A stretch of DNA of 49,682 bases from JAGKXB01 sp964498835 (GCA_964498835.1 CAZCIX010000012.1:1-49682), one strand, 5' to 3'; counted from the stretch's first letter, positions 1 to 7,401 are shown. Notes: generated by a model not told the origin, from the letters alone. Translations and numbers: made by a program.

Positions 1-55
1 AGAGCTGAAGCCTTCCAAGCTTATGACGAGGGTTCGATTCCCTTCACCCGCTCCA
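1..55 (+). tRNA. tRNA-Gly (anticodon TCC), 5' part cut by window edge
   Basis: The 3' part of a tRNA is visible. An anticodon stem AAGC/GCTT encloses the seven-base loop CTTCCAA with anticodon TCC, followed by the T-arm GGTTCGATTCC, the acceptor 3' strand CACCCGC, a T discriminator and an encoded CCA at 53-55. The D-arm and acceptor 5' strand lie before the window. It reads glycine GGA/GGG codons. It sits 25 bases before tRNA-Thr and is probably cotranscribed with it and tuf. Confidence 0.93.
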
Positions 56-80
56 TTTGCGTTGATGTTTTCAATTATTG

Positions 81-155
<75 letters not shown>

Positions 156-220
156 TGTGGTGTTGAAATTCTGAGGTGTCGGACATTGTCTGGCAATCTT
201 GTAATCGTTAGGAGTTTGTG

Positions 221-1411
221 ATGGCAAAGAGCAAGTTTGAGCGGACGAAGCCGCACGTGAATGTGGGTACGATTGGTCACGTTGATCATGGTAAGACGAC
301 ATTAACGGCGGCGATAGCGACGGTGTTGTCGAAGAAGTTTGGTGGTGAGGCGAAGGCATACGATCAAATTGATGCGGCTCCGGAGGAGAAGGCGCGTGGT
401 ATTACAATTAACACGGCGCACGTTGAGTATGAAACAGCAACCCGTCACTATGCGCACGTAGATTGCCCAGGTCACGCGGATTATATTAAAAACATGATTA
501 CTGGTGCTGCACAGATGGATGGTGCGATTTTGGTATGTTCCGCTGCGGATGGTCCAATGCCACAAACACGTGAGCACATTTTGTTGGCTCGTCAGGTTGG
601 TGTGCCTTACATCATCGTGTTCTTAAATAAGTGCGATATGGTGGACGATGTTGAGTTGTTAGAGTTGGTTGAGATGGAAGTGCGTGAGTTGCTGTCGAAA
701 TATGATTTTCCTGGCGATGATCTCCCCATCATTAAAGGCTCAGCAAAGCAAGCGTTAGAAGGTGATACGGGTGATTTGGGTGAGCAAGCGATCATGCGCT
801 TGGCAGAGGCCTTGGATAGCTATATTCCTACACCGGAACGCGCAGTAGATGGCGCATTCTTGATGCCAGTAGAAGACGTGTTTTCGATTTCGGGTCGTGG
901 TACGGTGGTAACGGGTCGTGTTGAGCGTGGTGTGATTAAAGTTGGCGAGGAAATTGAGATTGTTGGTATTAAAGACACAGTGAAGACAACGTGTACGGGT
1001 GTTGAGATGTTCCGTAAGTTGTTGGATCAAGGTCAAGCGGGTGATAACGTTGGTGTGTTGTTACGTGGAACGAAGCGTGAGGATGTTGAGCGTGGTCAAG
1101 TATTGTCTAAGCCAGGCTCAATCAAACCACATAGCCACTTTACTGGTGAGATTTACGTGTTGTCGAAAGATGAGGGAGGTCGTCATACTCCATTCTTTAA
1201 CAACTATCGTCCACAGTTTTATTTCCGTACAACGGATGTGACGGGTTCGATTGAGTTGCCTGCAGATAAAGAGATGGTGATGCCGGGTGATAATGTTTCT
1301 ATCACGGTCAAGTTGATTAGTCCGATTGCGATGGAAGAGGGCTTGCGTTTCGCGATTCGTGAAGGTGGTCGTACTGTTGGTGCAGGTGTTGTCGCTAAAA
1401 TTATCGCCTAA
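221..1411 (+). CDS. tuf: Elongation factor Tu
   Basis: EF-Tu is the GTPase that delivers aminoacyl-tRNA to the ribosomal A site. The 396-residue product is full length. The G domain shows the P-loop GHVDHGKT (residues 19-26), the DCPGHADY switch II motif and NKCD for guanine recognition, followed by beta-barrel domains II and III. ATG 221 is chosen because TAGGAG lies six bases upstream; an in-frame GTG directly before it is less likely. The context is mixed: tRNA-Gly/Thr upstream (typical of tufB) but rpsJ downstream (typical of tufA). The first few hundred bases use more G/C-ending codons than the rest, which could reflect gene conversion between tuf copies. Confidence 0.98.
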   Translation: MAKSKFERTKPHVNVGTIGHVDHGKTTLTAAIATVLSKKFGGEAKAYDQIDAAPEEKARGITINTAHVEYETATRHYAHVDCPGHADYIKNMITGAAQMDGAILVCSAADGPMPQTREHILLARQVGVPYIIVFLNKCDMVDDVELLELVEMEVRELLSKYDFPGDDLPIIKGSAKQALEGDTGDLGEQAIMRLAEALDSYIPTPERAVDGAFLMPVEDVFSISGRGTVVTGRVERGVIKVGEEIEIVGIKDTVKTTCTGVEMFRKLLDQGQAGDNVGVLLRGTKREDVERGQVLSKPGSIKPHSHFTGEIYVLSKDEGGRHTPFFNNYRPQFYFRTTDVTGSIELPADKEMVMPGDNVSITVKLISPIAMEEGLRFAIREGGRTVGAGVVAKIIA

Positions 1412-1424
1412 AATTTTTAGTTTT

Positions 1425-1475
1425 TTCGAGGCCAAATTAATTCTATTGAGTTCTTGATAAGAAATTGGCCTCGAA
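1425..1475 (+). other. Long-stem hairpin between tuf and rpsJ
   Basis: TTCGAGGCCAA at 1425-1435 is perfectly complementary to TTGGCCTCGAA at 1465-1475, giving an 11-bp stem with a 29-base loop. No T-run follows it on either strand, so it is not an ordinary intrinsic terminator. It could be an mRNA processing or stability element between tuf and rpsJ, or part of a regulatory leader; that role is inference. Confidence 0.6.
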
Positions 1476-1529
1476 TAGTTAATTATCACCGTATATATAT
1501 TGACTACGGCTCGTTCTTTAAGGAAAATT

Positions 1530-1844
1530 ATGTCAGCTCTTAAGCAAAAAATTCGTATTCGTCTAAAAGCTTTTGATTATAAATTAATTGATCAATCTGC
1601 TCTTGAGATTGTCGAAACTGCTAAACGTACCGGAGCAGTTGTTAAGGGGCCTGTTCCTTTGCCAACGCGCATTCAGCATTTTGATGTATTGCGTTCTCCT
1701 CATGTCAATAAAACTTCACGCGATCAATTTGAGATTCGTACTCATCAGAGATTAATGGATATTGTCGATCCCACAGATAAAACAGTTGATGCGTTGATGA
1801 AATTGGATTTGGCTGCCGGGGTTGATGTAGAAATCAAACTATAA
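1530..1844 (+). CDS. rpsJ: Small subunit ribosomal protein S10
   Basis: S10 belongs to the head of the 30S subunit and, as NusE, also takes part in transcription antitermination. The product is 104 residues, the usual size for the family. Typical segments are KIRIRLKAFDYKLID near the N terminus and the loop region PVPLPTRIQHFDVLRSPHV. ATG 1530 is preferred because AAGGA lies just upstream; an in-frame TTG at 1500 would add ten residues not typical for S10. It opens the S10 cluster, 118 bases after tuf, and is separated from rplC by a 167-base gap that carries its own promoter-like sequence. Confidence 0.97.
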   Translation: MSALKQKIRIRLKAFDYKLIDQSALEIVETAKRTGAVVKGPVPLPTRIQHFDVLRSPHVNKTSRDQFEIRTHQRLMDIVDPTDKTVDALMKLDLAAGVDVEIKL

Positions 1845-1905
1845 AAATAAATATTTTGGGAAGTAAATTAGGTTTTATTTCCTGAGATATGTTCAATGTT
1901 TTCTA

Positions 1906-1934
1906 TTGCGGTGGAGAAGATATCGCGCTATAAT
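1906..1934 (+). promoter_or_regulatory. Candidate sigma-70 promoter for rplC and the rest of the S10 cluster
   Basis: TTGCGG (1906-1911) and a perfect TATAAT (1929-1934) are separated by 17 bases. The inferred transcript would start near 1941 and have a leader of about 70 bases before rplC. A nine-pair imperfect hairpin (1859-1882) sits between the rpsJ stop and this promoter. The match is by eye; there is no expression evidence. Confidence 0.6.
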
Positions 1935-2011
1935 TGCCGGCTGCGGTATAGAGTTGTATTTTTTGTATAAATAATCAGCCCTGCCCAATCGTAGGTGGGA
2001 TGGAGAGAAAA

Positions 2012-2695
2012 ATGTCTAAAAAAATACCCCTTGGCCTTATTGGTCGCAAGGTTGGTATGATGCGAGTTTTTACGGATGATGGAGATTCTATTCCTGTTAC
2101 CGTACTTGATGTATCAAGCAATCGTGTCGTGCAAATTAAAACGCCTGACTTGGATGGTTATTCTGCTGTTCAGTTGGCGTTTGGTCATCGTCGTGCTTCT
2201 CGTGTAACCAAGGCTGCTGCTGGGCATTATGCTAAAGCTGGTGTTGAGGCTGGGATGGTTTTGAAGGAATTTCAAGTTGATGCCCAAAAAGCTGCCGCGA
2301 TGAACGTCGGTGATGTGGTTTCTGTTGACTTGTTTCAGGCTGGTCAAAAAATTGATGTGCAGGGTATAACAATAGGTAAAGGTTATGCCGGTACCATCAA
2401 ACGGTATCATTTTTCTTCTGGTCGCGCATCACACGGTAATTCGCGTTCACATAATGTTCCTGGGTCTATCGGTATGGCGCAAGATCCTGGTCGTGTTTTT
2501 CCTGGGAAGCGTATGACGGGTCATTTGGGTGATGTCGCTCGTACCGTTCAAAATCTTGAAATTGCGCGTGTCGATGTTGAGCGTCAATTGTTGTTGGTCA
2601 AGGGGGCGATTCCTGGCGCGAAAAATGGTCGGGTGTTTGTTTTTCCTGCTGTTAAGGCTAAAGCTGGGAAGGGGGAGTTGGTAAATGGAGCTTAA
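2012..2695 (+). CDS. rplC: Large subunit ribosomal protein L3
   Basis: L3 is an early assembly protein near the peptidyl transferase centre. The product is 227 residues. It begins with the segment IPLGLIGRKVGM and has the central loop GRASHGNSRSHNVPGSIG followed by DPGRVFPGKRMTGHLG, which reaches into the 50S core. ATG 2012 is chosen: GGAGAG lies just before it, while the in-frame ATG at 2000 overlaps that ribosome binding site. The 3' end overlaps rplD by 11 bases, so the two are probably translationally coupled. Confidence 0.97.
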   Translation: MSKKIPLGLIGRKVGMMRVFTDDGDSIPVTVLDVSSNRVVQIKTPDLDGYSAVQLAFGHRRASRVTKAAAGHYAKAGVEAGMVLKEFQVDAQKAAAMNVGDVVSVDLFQAGQKIDVQGITIGKGYAGTIKRYHFSSGRASHGNSRSHNVPGSIGMAQDPGRVFPGKRMTGHLGDVARTVQNLEIARVDVERQLLLVKGAIPGAKNGRVFVFPAVKAKAGKGELVNGA

Positions 2696-3305
2696 ATTTC
2701 TCAATGCTCAAGGTAATGCTGATTCTCATGTTGTGGCCTCTGATGCAGTTTTTGGGCGTGATTATAACGAGGCTTTGATTCATCAAATTATTGTTGCTTA
2801 TCAGGCAAATGCTCGTAGTGGTAATCGTAAGCAAAAAGATCGTGCCGAAGTTCGTCATACAACTAAAAAACCTTGGCGTCAAAAAGGTACTGGGCGTGCT
2901 CGCGCCGGTATGTCGTCCTCTCCATTGTGGCGTGGTGGTGGTCAAATTTTCCCAAATTCTCCAAATGAGAATTTTTCACACAAAGTGAATAAGAAAATGC
3001 ATCGTGCAGGGATTTGTTCGATTTTTTCTCAGCTTGGTCGTGAAGGACGTCTTGCTGTTGTTGATGAGTTTTCTCTTGATGCGCCTAAGACTAAGCTTTT
3101 GTCAGAAAAGTTGAAAGGCATGGGTTTGGATTCTGTATTGCTAATAACTAGCGTTGTTGATGAGAATTTGTTGTTGGCGTCTCGTAATTTGCCACATGTT
3201 TTGGTTGTTGAGCCACATCAAGCTGATCCTCTTTCGTTGGTGTTTTACAAAAAAATCTTGATTACCAAGTCAGCCTTGGCTCGAATTGAAGAGGTGTTGG
3301 CATGA
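2685..3305 (+). CDS. rplD: Large subunit ribosomal protein L4
   Basis: L4 binds 23S rRNA and lines the exit tunnel; in E. coli it also represses the S10 operon through the leader. The 206-residue product has the extended loop with KPWRQKGTGRARAG and SSPLWRGGGQIFP (about residues 62-90), typical of the tunnel extension. It overlaps the end of rplC by 11 bases, and its stop overlaps the rplW start by 4 bases (ATGA), which suggests coupled translation. Whether it acts on the leaders in this window is unknown. Confidence 0.97.
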   Translation: MELKFLNAQGNADSHVVASDAVFGRDYNEALIHQIIVAYQANARSGNRKQKDRAEVRHTTKKPWRQKGTGRARAGMSSSPLWRGGGQIFPNSPNENFSHKVNKKMHRAGICSIFSQLGREGRLAVVDEFSLDAPKTKLLSEKLKGMGLDSVLLITSVVDENLLLASRNLPHVLVVEPHQADPLSLVFYKKILITKSALARIEEVLA

Positions 3306-3619
3306 ACGTAATGGCAAAATATAGCGAAGAGCGATTAATGAAGGTTTTATTAGCGCCTGTTATTTCTGAGAAGGCAACGATGGTTGCTGAGAAAAATGAG
3401 CAAATTGTTTTTCGTGTTGTTCCTGATGCTACTAAATTGGAAATTAAAGCTGCGGTAGAAATGTTGTTTAAAGTGTCTGTGTCATCGGTTCAAGTGGTTA
3501 ATAGGCTGGGAAAGCAAAAACGCTCCGGTAGGTTCATTGGTCGTCGGAATCACACCAAGCGCGCGTTTGTTTGTTTGAAACCTGGTCAGGAAATTAATTT
3601 CTCTGAAGGGGTTAAATAA
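3302..3619 (+). CDS. rplW: Large subunit ribosomal protein L23
   Basis: L23 sits at the tunnel exit and is the docking site for trigger factor and SRP. The 105-residue product has the family core VLLAPVISEKATMVAEKN and the C-terminal segment VCLKPGQEINF. The start at ATG 3302 overlaps the rplD stop. A second in-frame ATG at 3311 would remove three residues and cannot be ruled out. The gene runs directly into rplB, whose ATG uses the last base of the rplW stop codon. Confidence 0.96.
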   Translation: MNVMAKYSEERLMKVLLAPVISEKATMVAEKNEQIVFRVVPDATKLEIKAAVEMLFKVSVSSVQVVNRLGKQKRSGRFIGRRNHTKRAFVCLKPGQEINFSEGVK

Positions 3620-4446
3620 TGGCGCTTGTTAAAGTGAAGCCAACTTCGCCAGGCCGTCGTGGCATGGTGAAAGTTGTTAATGCTGATTTGTATAAGGGTC
3701 GTCCGTTTCCAGGCCTAATTGAAAAAAAATCAAAAAGTGCTGGTCGTAATAATAATGGTCATATCACTACACGTCATGTTGGTGGTGGTCATAAACAACA
3801 CTATCGTGTCATAGATTTCGTTCGTGCTAAAGATGGTATTGCAGCTAAAGTTGAACGAATTGAATATGATCCTAATCGCACTGCAAATATTGCATTGTTG
3901 TGTTATGCCGATGGTGAGCGTCGTTATGTTATTGCAAGTAAAGGTTTGTCTGTTGGTGACCAATTAATGAGTGGTTCTGAAGCACCTATTAAATCTGGTA
4001 ATTGTTTGCCAATTAGAAATATTCCAGTCGGTACCACAATGCATTGTGTTGAGATATTGCCCGGCAAGGGCGCGCAAATAGCGCGTTCTGCAGGTGCAGC
4101 TGTGGTGTTGATGGCTCGTGATGCTACTTATGCTCAGGTGCGTTTGCGTTCGGGTGAAGTGCGTCGTATACATGTCGAATGTCGTGCCACCGTTGGTGAA
4201 ATTGGTAATGGTGAGCACAACTTGCGCAAGATTGGTAAGGCTGGTGCTATGCGCTGGCGCGGTGTGCGTCCTACGGTTCGTGGTGTGGTGATGAATCCTG
4301 TTGATCATCCCCATGGTGGTGGTGAAGGTAAAACTGCTGCTGGTCGTCATCCAGTATCTCCATGGGGGCAACAGACCAAGGGCAAAAAGACGCGTCGGAA
4401 TAAGCGTACGACTTCAATGATCGTCTCACGTCGTGGTAAGAAATAA
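3619..4446 (+). CDS. rplB: Large subunit ribosomal protein L2
   Basis: L2 supports subunit association and peptidyl transferase activity. The product is 275 residues, normal for the family. It shows the N-terminal TSPGRRGMVKV region, the RNA-binding OB and SH3-like domains, and the conserved C-terminal motif MNPVDHPHGGGEG, which contains the histidine implicated in peptide bond formation, followed by a basic tail. The ATG overlaps the rplW stop by one base, and rpsS follows after nine bases with an AAGGA site. Confidence 0.98.
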   Translation: MALVKVKPTSPGRRGMVKVVNADLYKGRPFPGLIEKKSKSAGRNNNGHITTRHVGGGHKQHYRVIDFVRAKDGIAAKVERIEYDPNRTANIALLCYADGERRYVIASKGLSVGDQLMSGSEAPIKSGNCLPIRNIPVGTTMHCVEILPGKGAQIARSAGAAVVLMARDATYAQVRLRSGEVRRIHVECRATVGEIGNGEHNLRKIGKAGAMRWRGVRPTVRGVVMNPVDHPHGGGEGKTAAGRHPVSPWGQQTKGKKTRRNKRTTSMIVSRRGKK

Positions 4447-4455
4447 GGATAATAC

Positions 4456-4731
4456 ATGACACGTTCACTAAAAAAAGGGCCGTTTTGTGATGCCCATTTG
4501 ATAAAAAAAGTTGAGTCTGCTCAAGCAACTAAGGATAAAAAACCAATTAAAACATGGTCACGTCGTTCTACCATAATGCCGGATTTTATTGGCTTAACCA
4601 TAGCTGTGCATAATGGTAAATTGCATGTTCCGGTTTATATCTCTGAAAATATGGTTGGTCATAAGCTGGGTGAATTTGCTTTGACTCGTACCTTTAAAGG
4701 TCATGCTGCTGATCGAAAGGCTAAGAAATAA
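4456..4731 (+). CDS. rpsS: Small subunit ribosomal protein S19
   Basis: S19 is in the 30S head and contacts S13 and the 50S bridge. The product is 91 residues and carries the family signature: N-terminal TRSLKKGPF, the core RRSTIMPDFIGLTIAVHNGK, and the segment VGHKLGEFALTRTFKGH. AAGGA lies upstream of ATG 4456. It sits between rplB and rplV in canonical order with very short gaps. Confidence 0.97.
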   Translation: MTRSLKKGPFCDAHLIKKVESAQATKDKKPIKTWSRRSTIMPDFIGLTIAVHNGKLHVPVYISENMVGHKLGEFALTRTFKGHAADRKAKK

Positions 4732-4740
4732 GGTCTGATG

Positions 4741-5070
4741 ATGGAAACTAAAGCAATTCTTCGTGGTGTGCACTTGTCGGCTCAAAAGGGTCGTCTAGTT
4801 GCTGATCAGATTCGTGGTAAGCAAGTTAATCAAGCTCTGAATATTTTAAATTTTAGTCCTAAAAAAGGTGCTGCAATTATTAAGCATGTATTAGAGTCGG
4901 CGATTGCTAATGCTGAGCATAATGATGGTGCCGATATTGATGAGTTAAAAATTACAACTATTTATGTTGAAAAAGGTGCGGTCTTAAAGCGTTTTACAGC
5001 ACGAGCTAAGGGTCGTGGAGATCGTATATCTAAGCAATCTTGTCACATTTATGTGACTGTTGGTAATTAA
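4741..5070 (+). CDS. rplV: Large subunit ribosomal protein L22
   Basis: L22 contacts all 23S rRNA domains, and its long beta-hairpin lines the exit tunnel where macrolide-resistance changes occur. The product is 109 residues. It starts METKAILRGVHLSAQKGRLV and has the hairpin region LKRFTARAKGRGDRI. Two adjacent ATGs exist at 4738 and 4741. The second is preferred because AAGG (4730-4733) is then seven bases away and the start matches the family. It is followed by rpsC after ten bases. Confidence 0.96.
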   Translation: METKAILRGVHLSAQKGRLVADQIRGKQVNQALNILNFSPKKGAAIIKHVLESAIANAEHNDGADIDELKITTIYVEKGAVLKRFTARAKGRGDRISKQSCHIYVTVGN

Positions 5071-5080
5071 GGGGCGCGTG

Positions 5081-5953
5081 ATGGGGCAGAAAATACATCC
5101 AACTGGTTTTCGTCTTGCGGTTACTCGTAATTGGGCGTCGCGCTGGTATGCAAGTAATAGCAACTTCTCGACGATGCTTAATGAGGATTTAAAAGCACGT
5201 GTATACCTTAAGAAAAAACTAAAAAGTGCATCAGTGGGACGTATCGTTATTGAGCGTCCGGCAAAAAATGCTCGATTTACTATCTATAGTTCGCGTCCTG
5301 GTGTGGTGATTGGGAAAAAAGGCGAAGATATAGAAGTGTTGAAGGCTGATTTGACTAAAATAATGGGCGTCCCTGTCCACGTTAATATTGAGGAAATTCG
5401 TAAGCCTGAAATTGATGCGCAATTGATTGCTGATTCTATTTCTCAGCAGTTAGAAAAGCGCATCATGTTTCGGCGTGCTATGAAACGTGCAATGCAAAAT
5501 GCAATTAGGCTCGGTGCAAAAGGTATTAAGATTATGTCATCTGGTCGTTTAAATGGCATTGAAATTGCGCGTAAAGAATGGTACCGCGAAGGTCGTGTTC
5601 CTCTCCATACGTTACGTGCAGATGTCGATTATGGCACTAGCGAGGCGCAAACGACGTATGGGATTATTGGTGTTAAAGTTTGGGTTTATAAAGGTGATTC
5701 TTTACTCAATGCGGATGTGCCAGCGTTAGATGTTTCGGCTGATGATGATAAAAAACGTCGTGGTGCGCGTCGCGATGATGCTAGACCTACTTCCACTCGT
5801 CCTCGTTCGAAAAAAGTAGATAATCAAATTGTCAGTCCTGTTTCCGCACCTAATGCGTTTAATAATGCTGTTAAGCGTGTTCGAGTTAAAAAATCAGATG
5901 CCGCTAGTGCTGATGGTTTGGTAATTGGATTGCCTGAAAAGGCAGGAGAATAA
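5081..5953 (+). CDS. rpsC: Small subunit ribosomal protein S3, with long C-terminal tail
   Basis: S3 forms part of the mRNA entry channel. The 290-residue product has the N-terminal segment MGQKIHPTGFRLAV, a type II KH domain with the GxxG-type loop VVIGKKGEDIE (about residue 76), and the S3 C-terminal domain with KEWYREGRVPLHTLRADVDY. After about residue 210 comes a charged, low-complexity extension (DDDKKRRGARRDDARP and beyond), which makes it clearly longer than the 233-residue E. coli protein. Long S3 tails occur in other betaproteobacteria. ATG 5081 has GGGG upstream; the longer reading from 5060 is not supported. Confidence 0.97.
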   Translation: MGQKIHPTGFRLAVTRNWASRWYASNSNFSTMLNEDLKARVYLKKKLKSASVGRIVIERPAKNARFTIYSSRPGVVIGKKGEDIEVLKADLTKIMGVPVHVNIEEIRKPEIDAQLIADSISQQLEKRIMFRRAMKRAMQNAIRLGAKGIKIMSSGRLNGIEIARKEWYREGRVPLHTLRADVDYGTSEAQTTYGIIGVKVWVYKGDSLLNADVPALDVSADDDKKRRGARRDDARPTSTRPRSKKVDNQIVSPVSAPNAFNNAVKRVRVKKSDAASADGLVIGLPEKAGE

Positions 5954-5955
5954 TC

Positions 5956-6375
5956 ATGTTGCAACCAGCACGTAGAAAATATCGTAAAGAACAAAAAGGT
6001 CGTAATACAGGGATTTCTCATTCTCGTGGAACTTCTGTATCTTTCGGTGAGTTTGGTTTAAAGGCCGTTGGTCGTGGCCGTATTACTGCTCGCCAAATTG
6101 AAGCTGCGCGTCGTGCAATGACGCGGCACATAAAACGTGGTGGGAGAATTTGGATACGTATTTTTCCGGATAAGCCTATTTCACAAAAACCTGCAGAAGT
6201 TCGTATGGGAAATGGCAAAGGTAGTCCAGAGTACTATGTTGCTGAAATTCAGCCGGGAAAAGTGTTGTATGAAATGGATGGCGTTGATGAAGCGTTGGCA
6301 AGGGAGGCATTCCGTTTGGCTGCAGCTAAATTGCCATTGTTAACAACGTTTGTTGTTCGCCAGATTGGTCAATAA
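5956..6375 (+). CDS. rplP: Large subunit ribosomal protein L16
   Basis: L16 helps place tRNA in the A and P sites. The product is 139 residues. Family hallmarks are the N-terminal MLQPARRKYRKEQKGR, the block FGEFGLKAVGRGRITARQIE, and the segment WIRIFPDKPISQKPAEVRMG, which includes the conserved arginine hydroxylated in E. coli. It follows rpsC after two bases and precedes rpmC in the usual order. Confidence 0.97.
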   Translation: MLQPARRKYRKEQKGRNTGISHSRGTSVSFGEFGLKAVGRGRITARQIEAARRAMTRHIKRGGRIWIRIFPDKPISQKPAEVRMGNGKGSPEYYVAEIQPGKVLYEMDGVDEALAREAFRLAAAKLPLLTTFVVRQIGQ

Positions 6376-6385
6376 AGGGAGAGCT

Positions 6386-6577
6386 ATGAATATATCTGAA
6401 CTCCGTGGTAAAGATCAAAAAACTCTGAATAAAGAGTTAAGTGAATTGCTGAAGGCCCAATTTGGTCTACGTATGCAGATTGCCACGCAGCAATTAAGTA
6501 ACACTTCGCAGTTAAAAAAAGTACGTCGTGATATTGCACGTATCAAGACAGTGATAAATCTGAAGGACGGGAAATGA
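6386..6577 (+). CDS. rpmC: Large subunit ribosomal protein L29
   Basis: L29 is a small helical-hairpin protein at the tunnel exit beside L23. The product is 63 residues: MNISELRGKD, then LNKELSELLKAQFGLRMQ and the second helix LKKVRRDIARIKTVI. ATG 6386 is chosen because AGGGAGAG lies directly upstream; an in-frame extension to 6350 runs back into rplP. Its TGA overlaps the first of two consecutive rpsQ ATG codons. Confidence 0.96.
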   Translation: MNISELRGKDQKTLNKELSELLKAQFGLRMQIATQQLSNTSQLKKVRRDIARIKTVINLKDGK

Positions 6578-6849
6578 TGAACAATCAAGTAAAAGAGCCA
6601 TTAAAGCGGACCTTGGTTGGTAAAGTGGTTTCCGATAAAATGGACAAAACTGTTACTGTTTTAATAGAGCGTCATGTTAGGCACCCTTTGTATGGGAAAA
6701 TTATTATGCGTTCGAGCAAGTATCATGTTCATGATGAAACCAACCAGATCAAATCTGGTGATCTGGTAGAAATTCAAGAGAGTCGTCCAATTTCAAAAAC
6801 AAAAGCGTGGACAGTAACTCGTTTGATTCAAGTTGCGCAAATAGTTTAA
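6574..6849 (+). CDS. rpsQ: Small subunit ribosomal protein S17
   Basis: S17 is a primary 16S rRNA-binding protein with an OB fold. The 91-residue product has the family core RTLVGKVVSDKMDKTVTVLI and YHVHDETN followed by GDLVEIQESRPISKTKAW. Two starts are possible, ATG 6574 and ATG 6577. AAGGA at 6563-6567 is six bases from the first, which also gives the ATGA overlap with rpmC. It is the last gene before a 175-base gap holding the rplN promoter and leader. Confidence 0.96.
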   Translation: MMNNQVKEPLKRTLVGKVVSDKMDKTVTVLIERHVRHPLYGKIIMRSSKYHVHDETNQIKSGDLVEIQESRPISKTKAWTVTRLIQVAQIV

Positions 6850-6855
6850 TAATTA

Positions 6856-6884
6856 TTGCAGTTGTAAAATTTTAATGTTATAAT
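6856..6884 (+). promoter_or_regulatory. Candidate sigma-70 promoter for the spc cluster (rplN onward)
   Basis: TTGCAG (6856-6861), a 17-base spacer and a perfect TATAAT (6879-6884) lie just after the rpsQ stop. Transcription would start near 6891, leaving a leader of about 130 bases before rplN. This separates the spc genes from the S10 genes at the level of initiation. Identified by eye only. Confidence 0.65.
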
Positions 6885-6922
6885 TTTGAACTTGGATGTT
6901 GTTTTAATGTAGTTTTGGGTTT

Positions 6923-7024
6923 GTCAGCCCAATCAGCTCATGAGATTTGTGGGGCTGGCGGGACCAAGACTGACCGTAAGTCCGCATGGTGCGGATCTGG
7001 CGGCTTAAGTTGGGGAAAAATAAT
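6923..7024 (+). promoter_or_regulatory. Structured 5' leader of rplN
   Basis: The untranslated leader can form at least two stems. CAGCCC (6925-6930) can pair with GGGCTG (6952-6957). TCCGCA (6981-6986) pairs with TGCGGA (6990-6995) across a three-base loop and can be extended by one A-T-like and one wobble pair. It ends at the ribosome binding region TTGGGGAAAAA before ATG 7025. Ribosomal protein operons often carry such leaders for autogenous control; which protein would bind here is unknown. Confidence 0.5.
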
Positions 7025-7393
7025 ATGATTCAAACTGAAAGCCGGCTTGAAGTTGCCGACAATACTGGCGCGAAAGAAGTTTTGTGCATTAAAGTGTTGG
7101 GTGGCTCTAAGCGTCGTTATGCTGGGATTGGCGATATTATTAAGGTTGCTGTCAAGGTGGCTGTGCCTCGTGGTCGTGTTAAAAAAGGTGAGATTTATAA
7201 CGCAGTTGTTGTGCGCACCGCCAAAGGTGTTCGTCGTCAAGACGGTTCTTTGGTAAAGTTTGATGGTAATGCTGCCGTGTTGTTAAATGCCAAACTTGAA
7301 CCAATAGGAACGCGCATTTTTGGCCCGGTTACTAGAGAGTTGCGAACAGAGCGTTTCATGAAAATTGTGTCGCTTGCGCCAGAAGTTTTGTAG
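7025..7393 (+). CDS. rplN: Large subunit ribosomal protein L14
   Basis: L14 lies at the subunit interface and forms intersubunit bridges. The product is 122 residues, the family length. It starts MIQTESRLEVADNTGAKE and carries IKVLGGSKRRYAGIGD, VPRGRVKKGEIYNAVVV and the end RFMKIVSLAPEVL. ATG 7025 is used; the in-frame extension to 6986 would translate the structured leader and is not family-like. It opens the spc cluster under its own likely promoter. Confidence 0.97.
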   Translation: MIQTESRLEVADNTGAKEVLCIKVLGGSKRRYAGIGDIIKVAVKVAVPRGRVKKGEIYNAVVVRTAKGVRRQDGSLVKFDGNAAVLLNAKLEPIGTRIFGPVTRELRTERFMKIVSLAPEVL

Positions 7394-7401
7394 GGGGGGG
7401 G

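Noticed and set aside
1425..1475. Terminator between tuf and rpsJ
   Set aside because: The stem is perfect but no T-run follows on either strand and the loop is long.
1118..1489. 123-codon open frame on the - strand over the end of tuf
   Set aside because: It is a shadow of the tuf coding frame, has no ribosome binding site or family-like sequence, and the + strand EF-Tu is certain.
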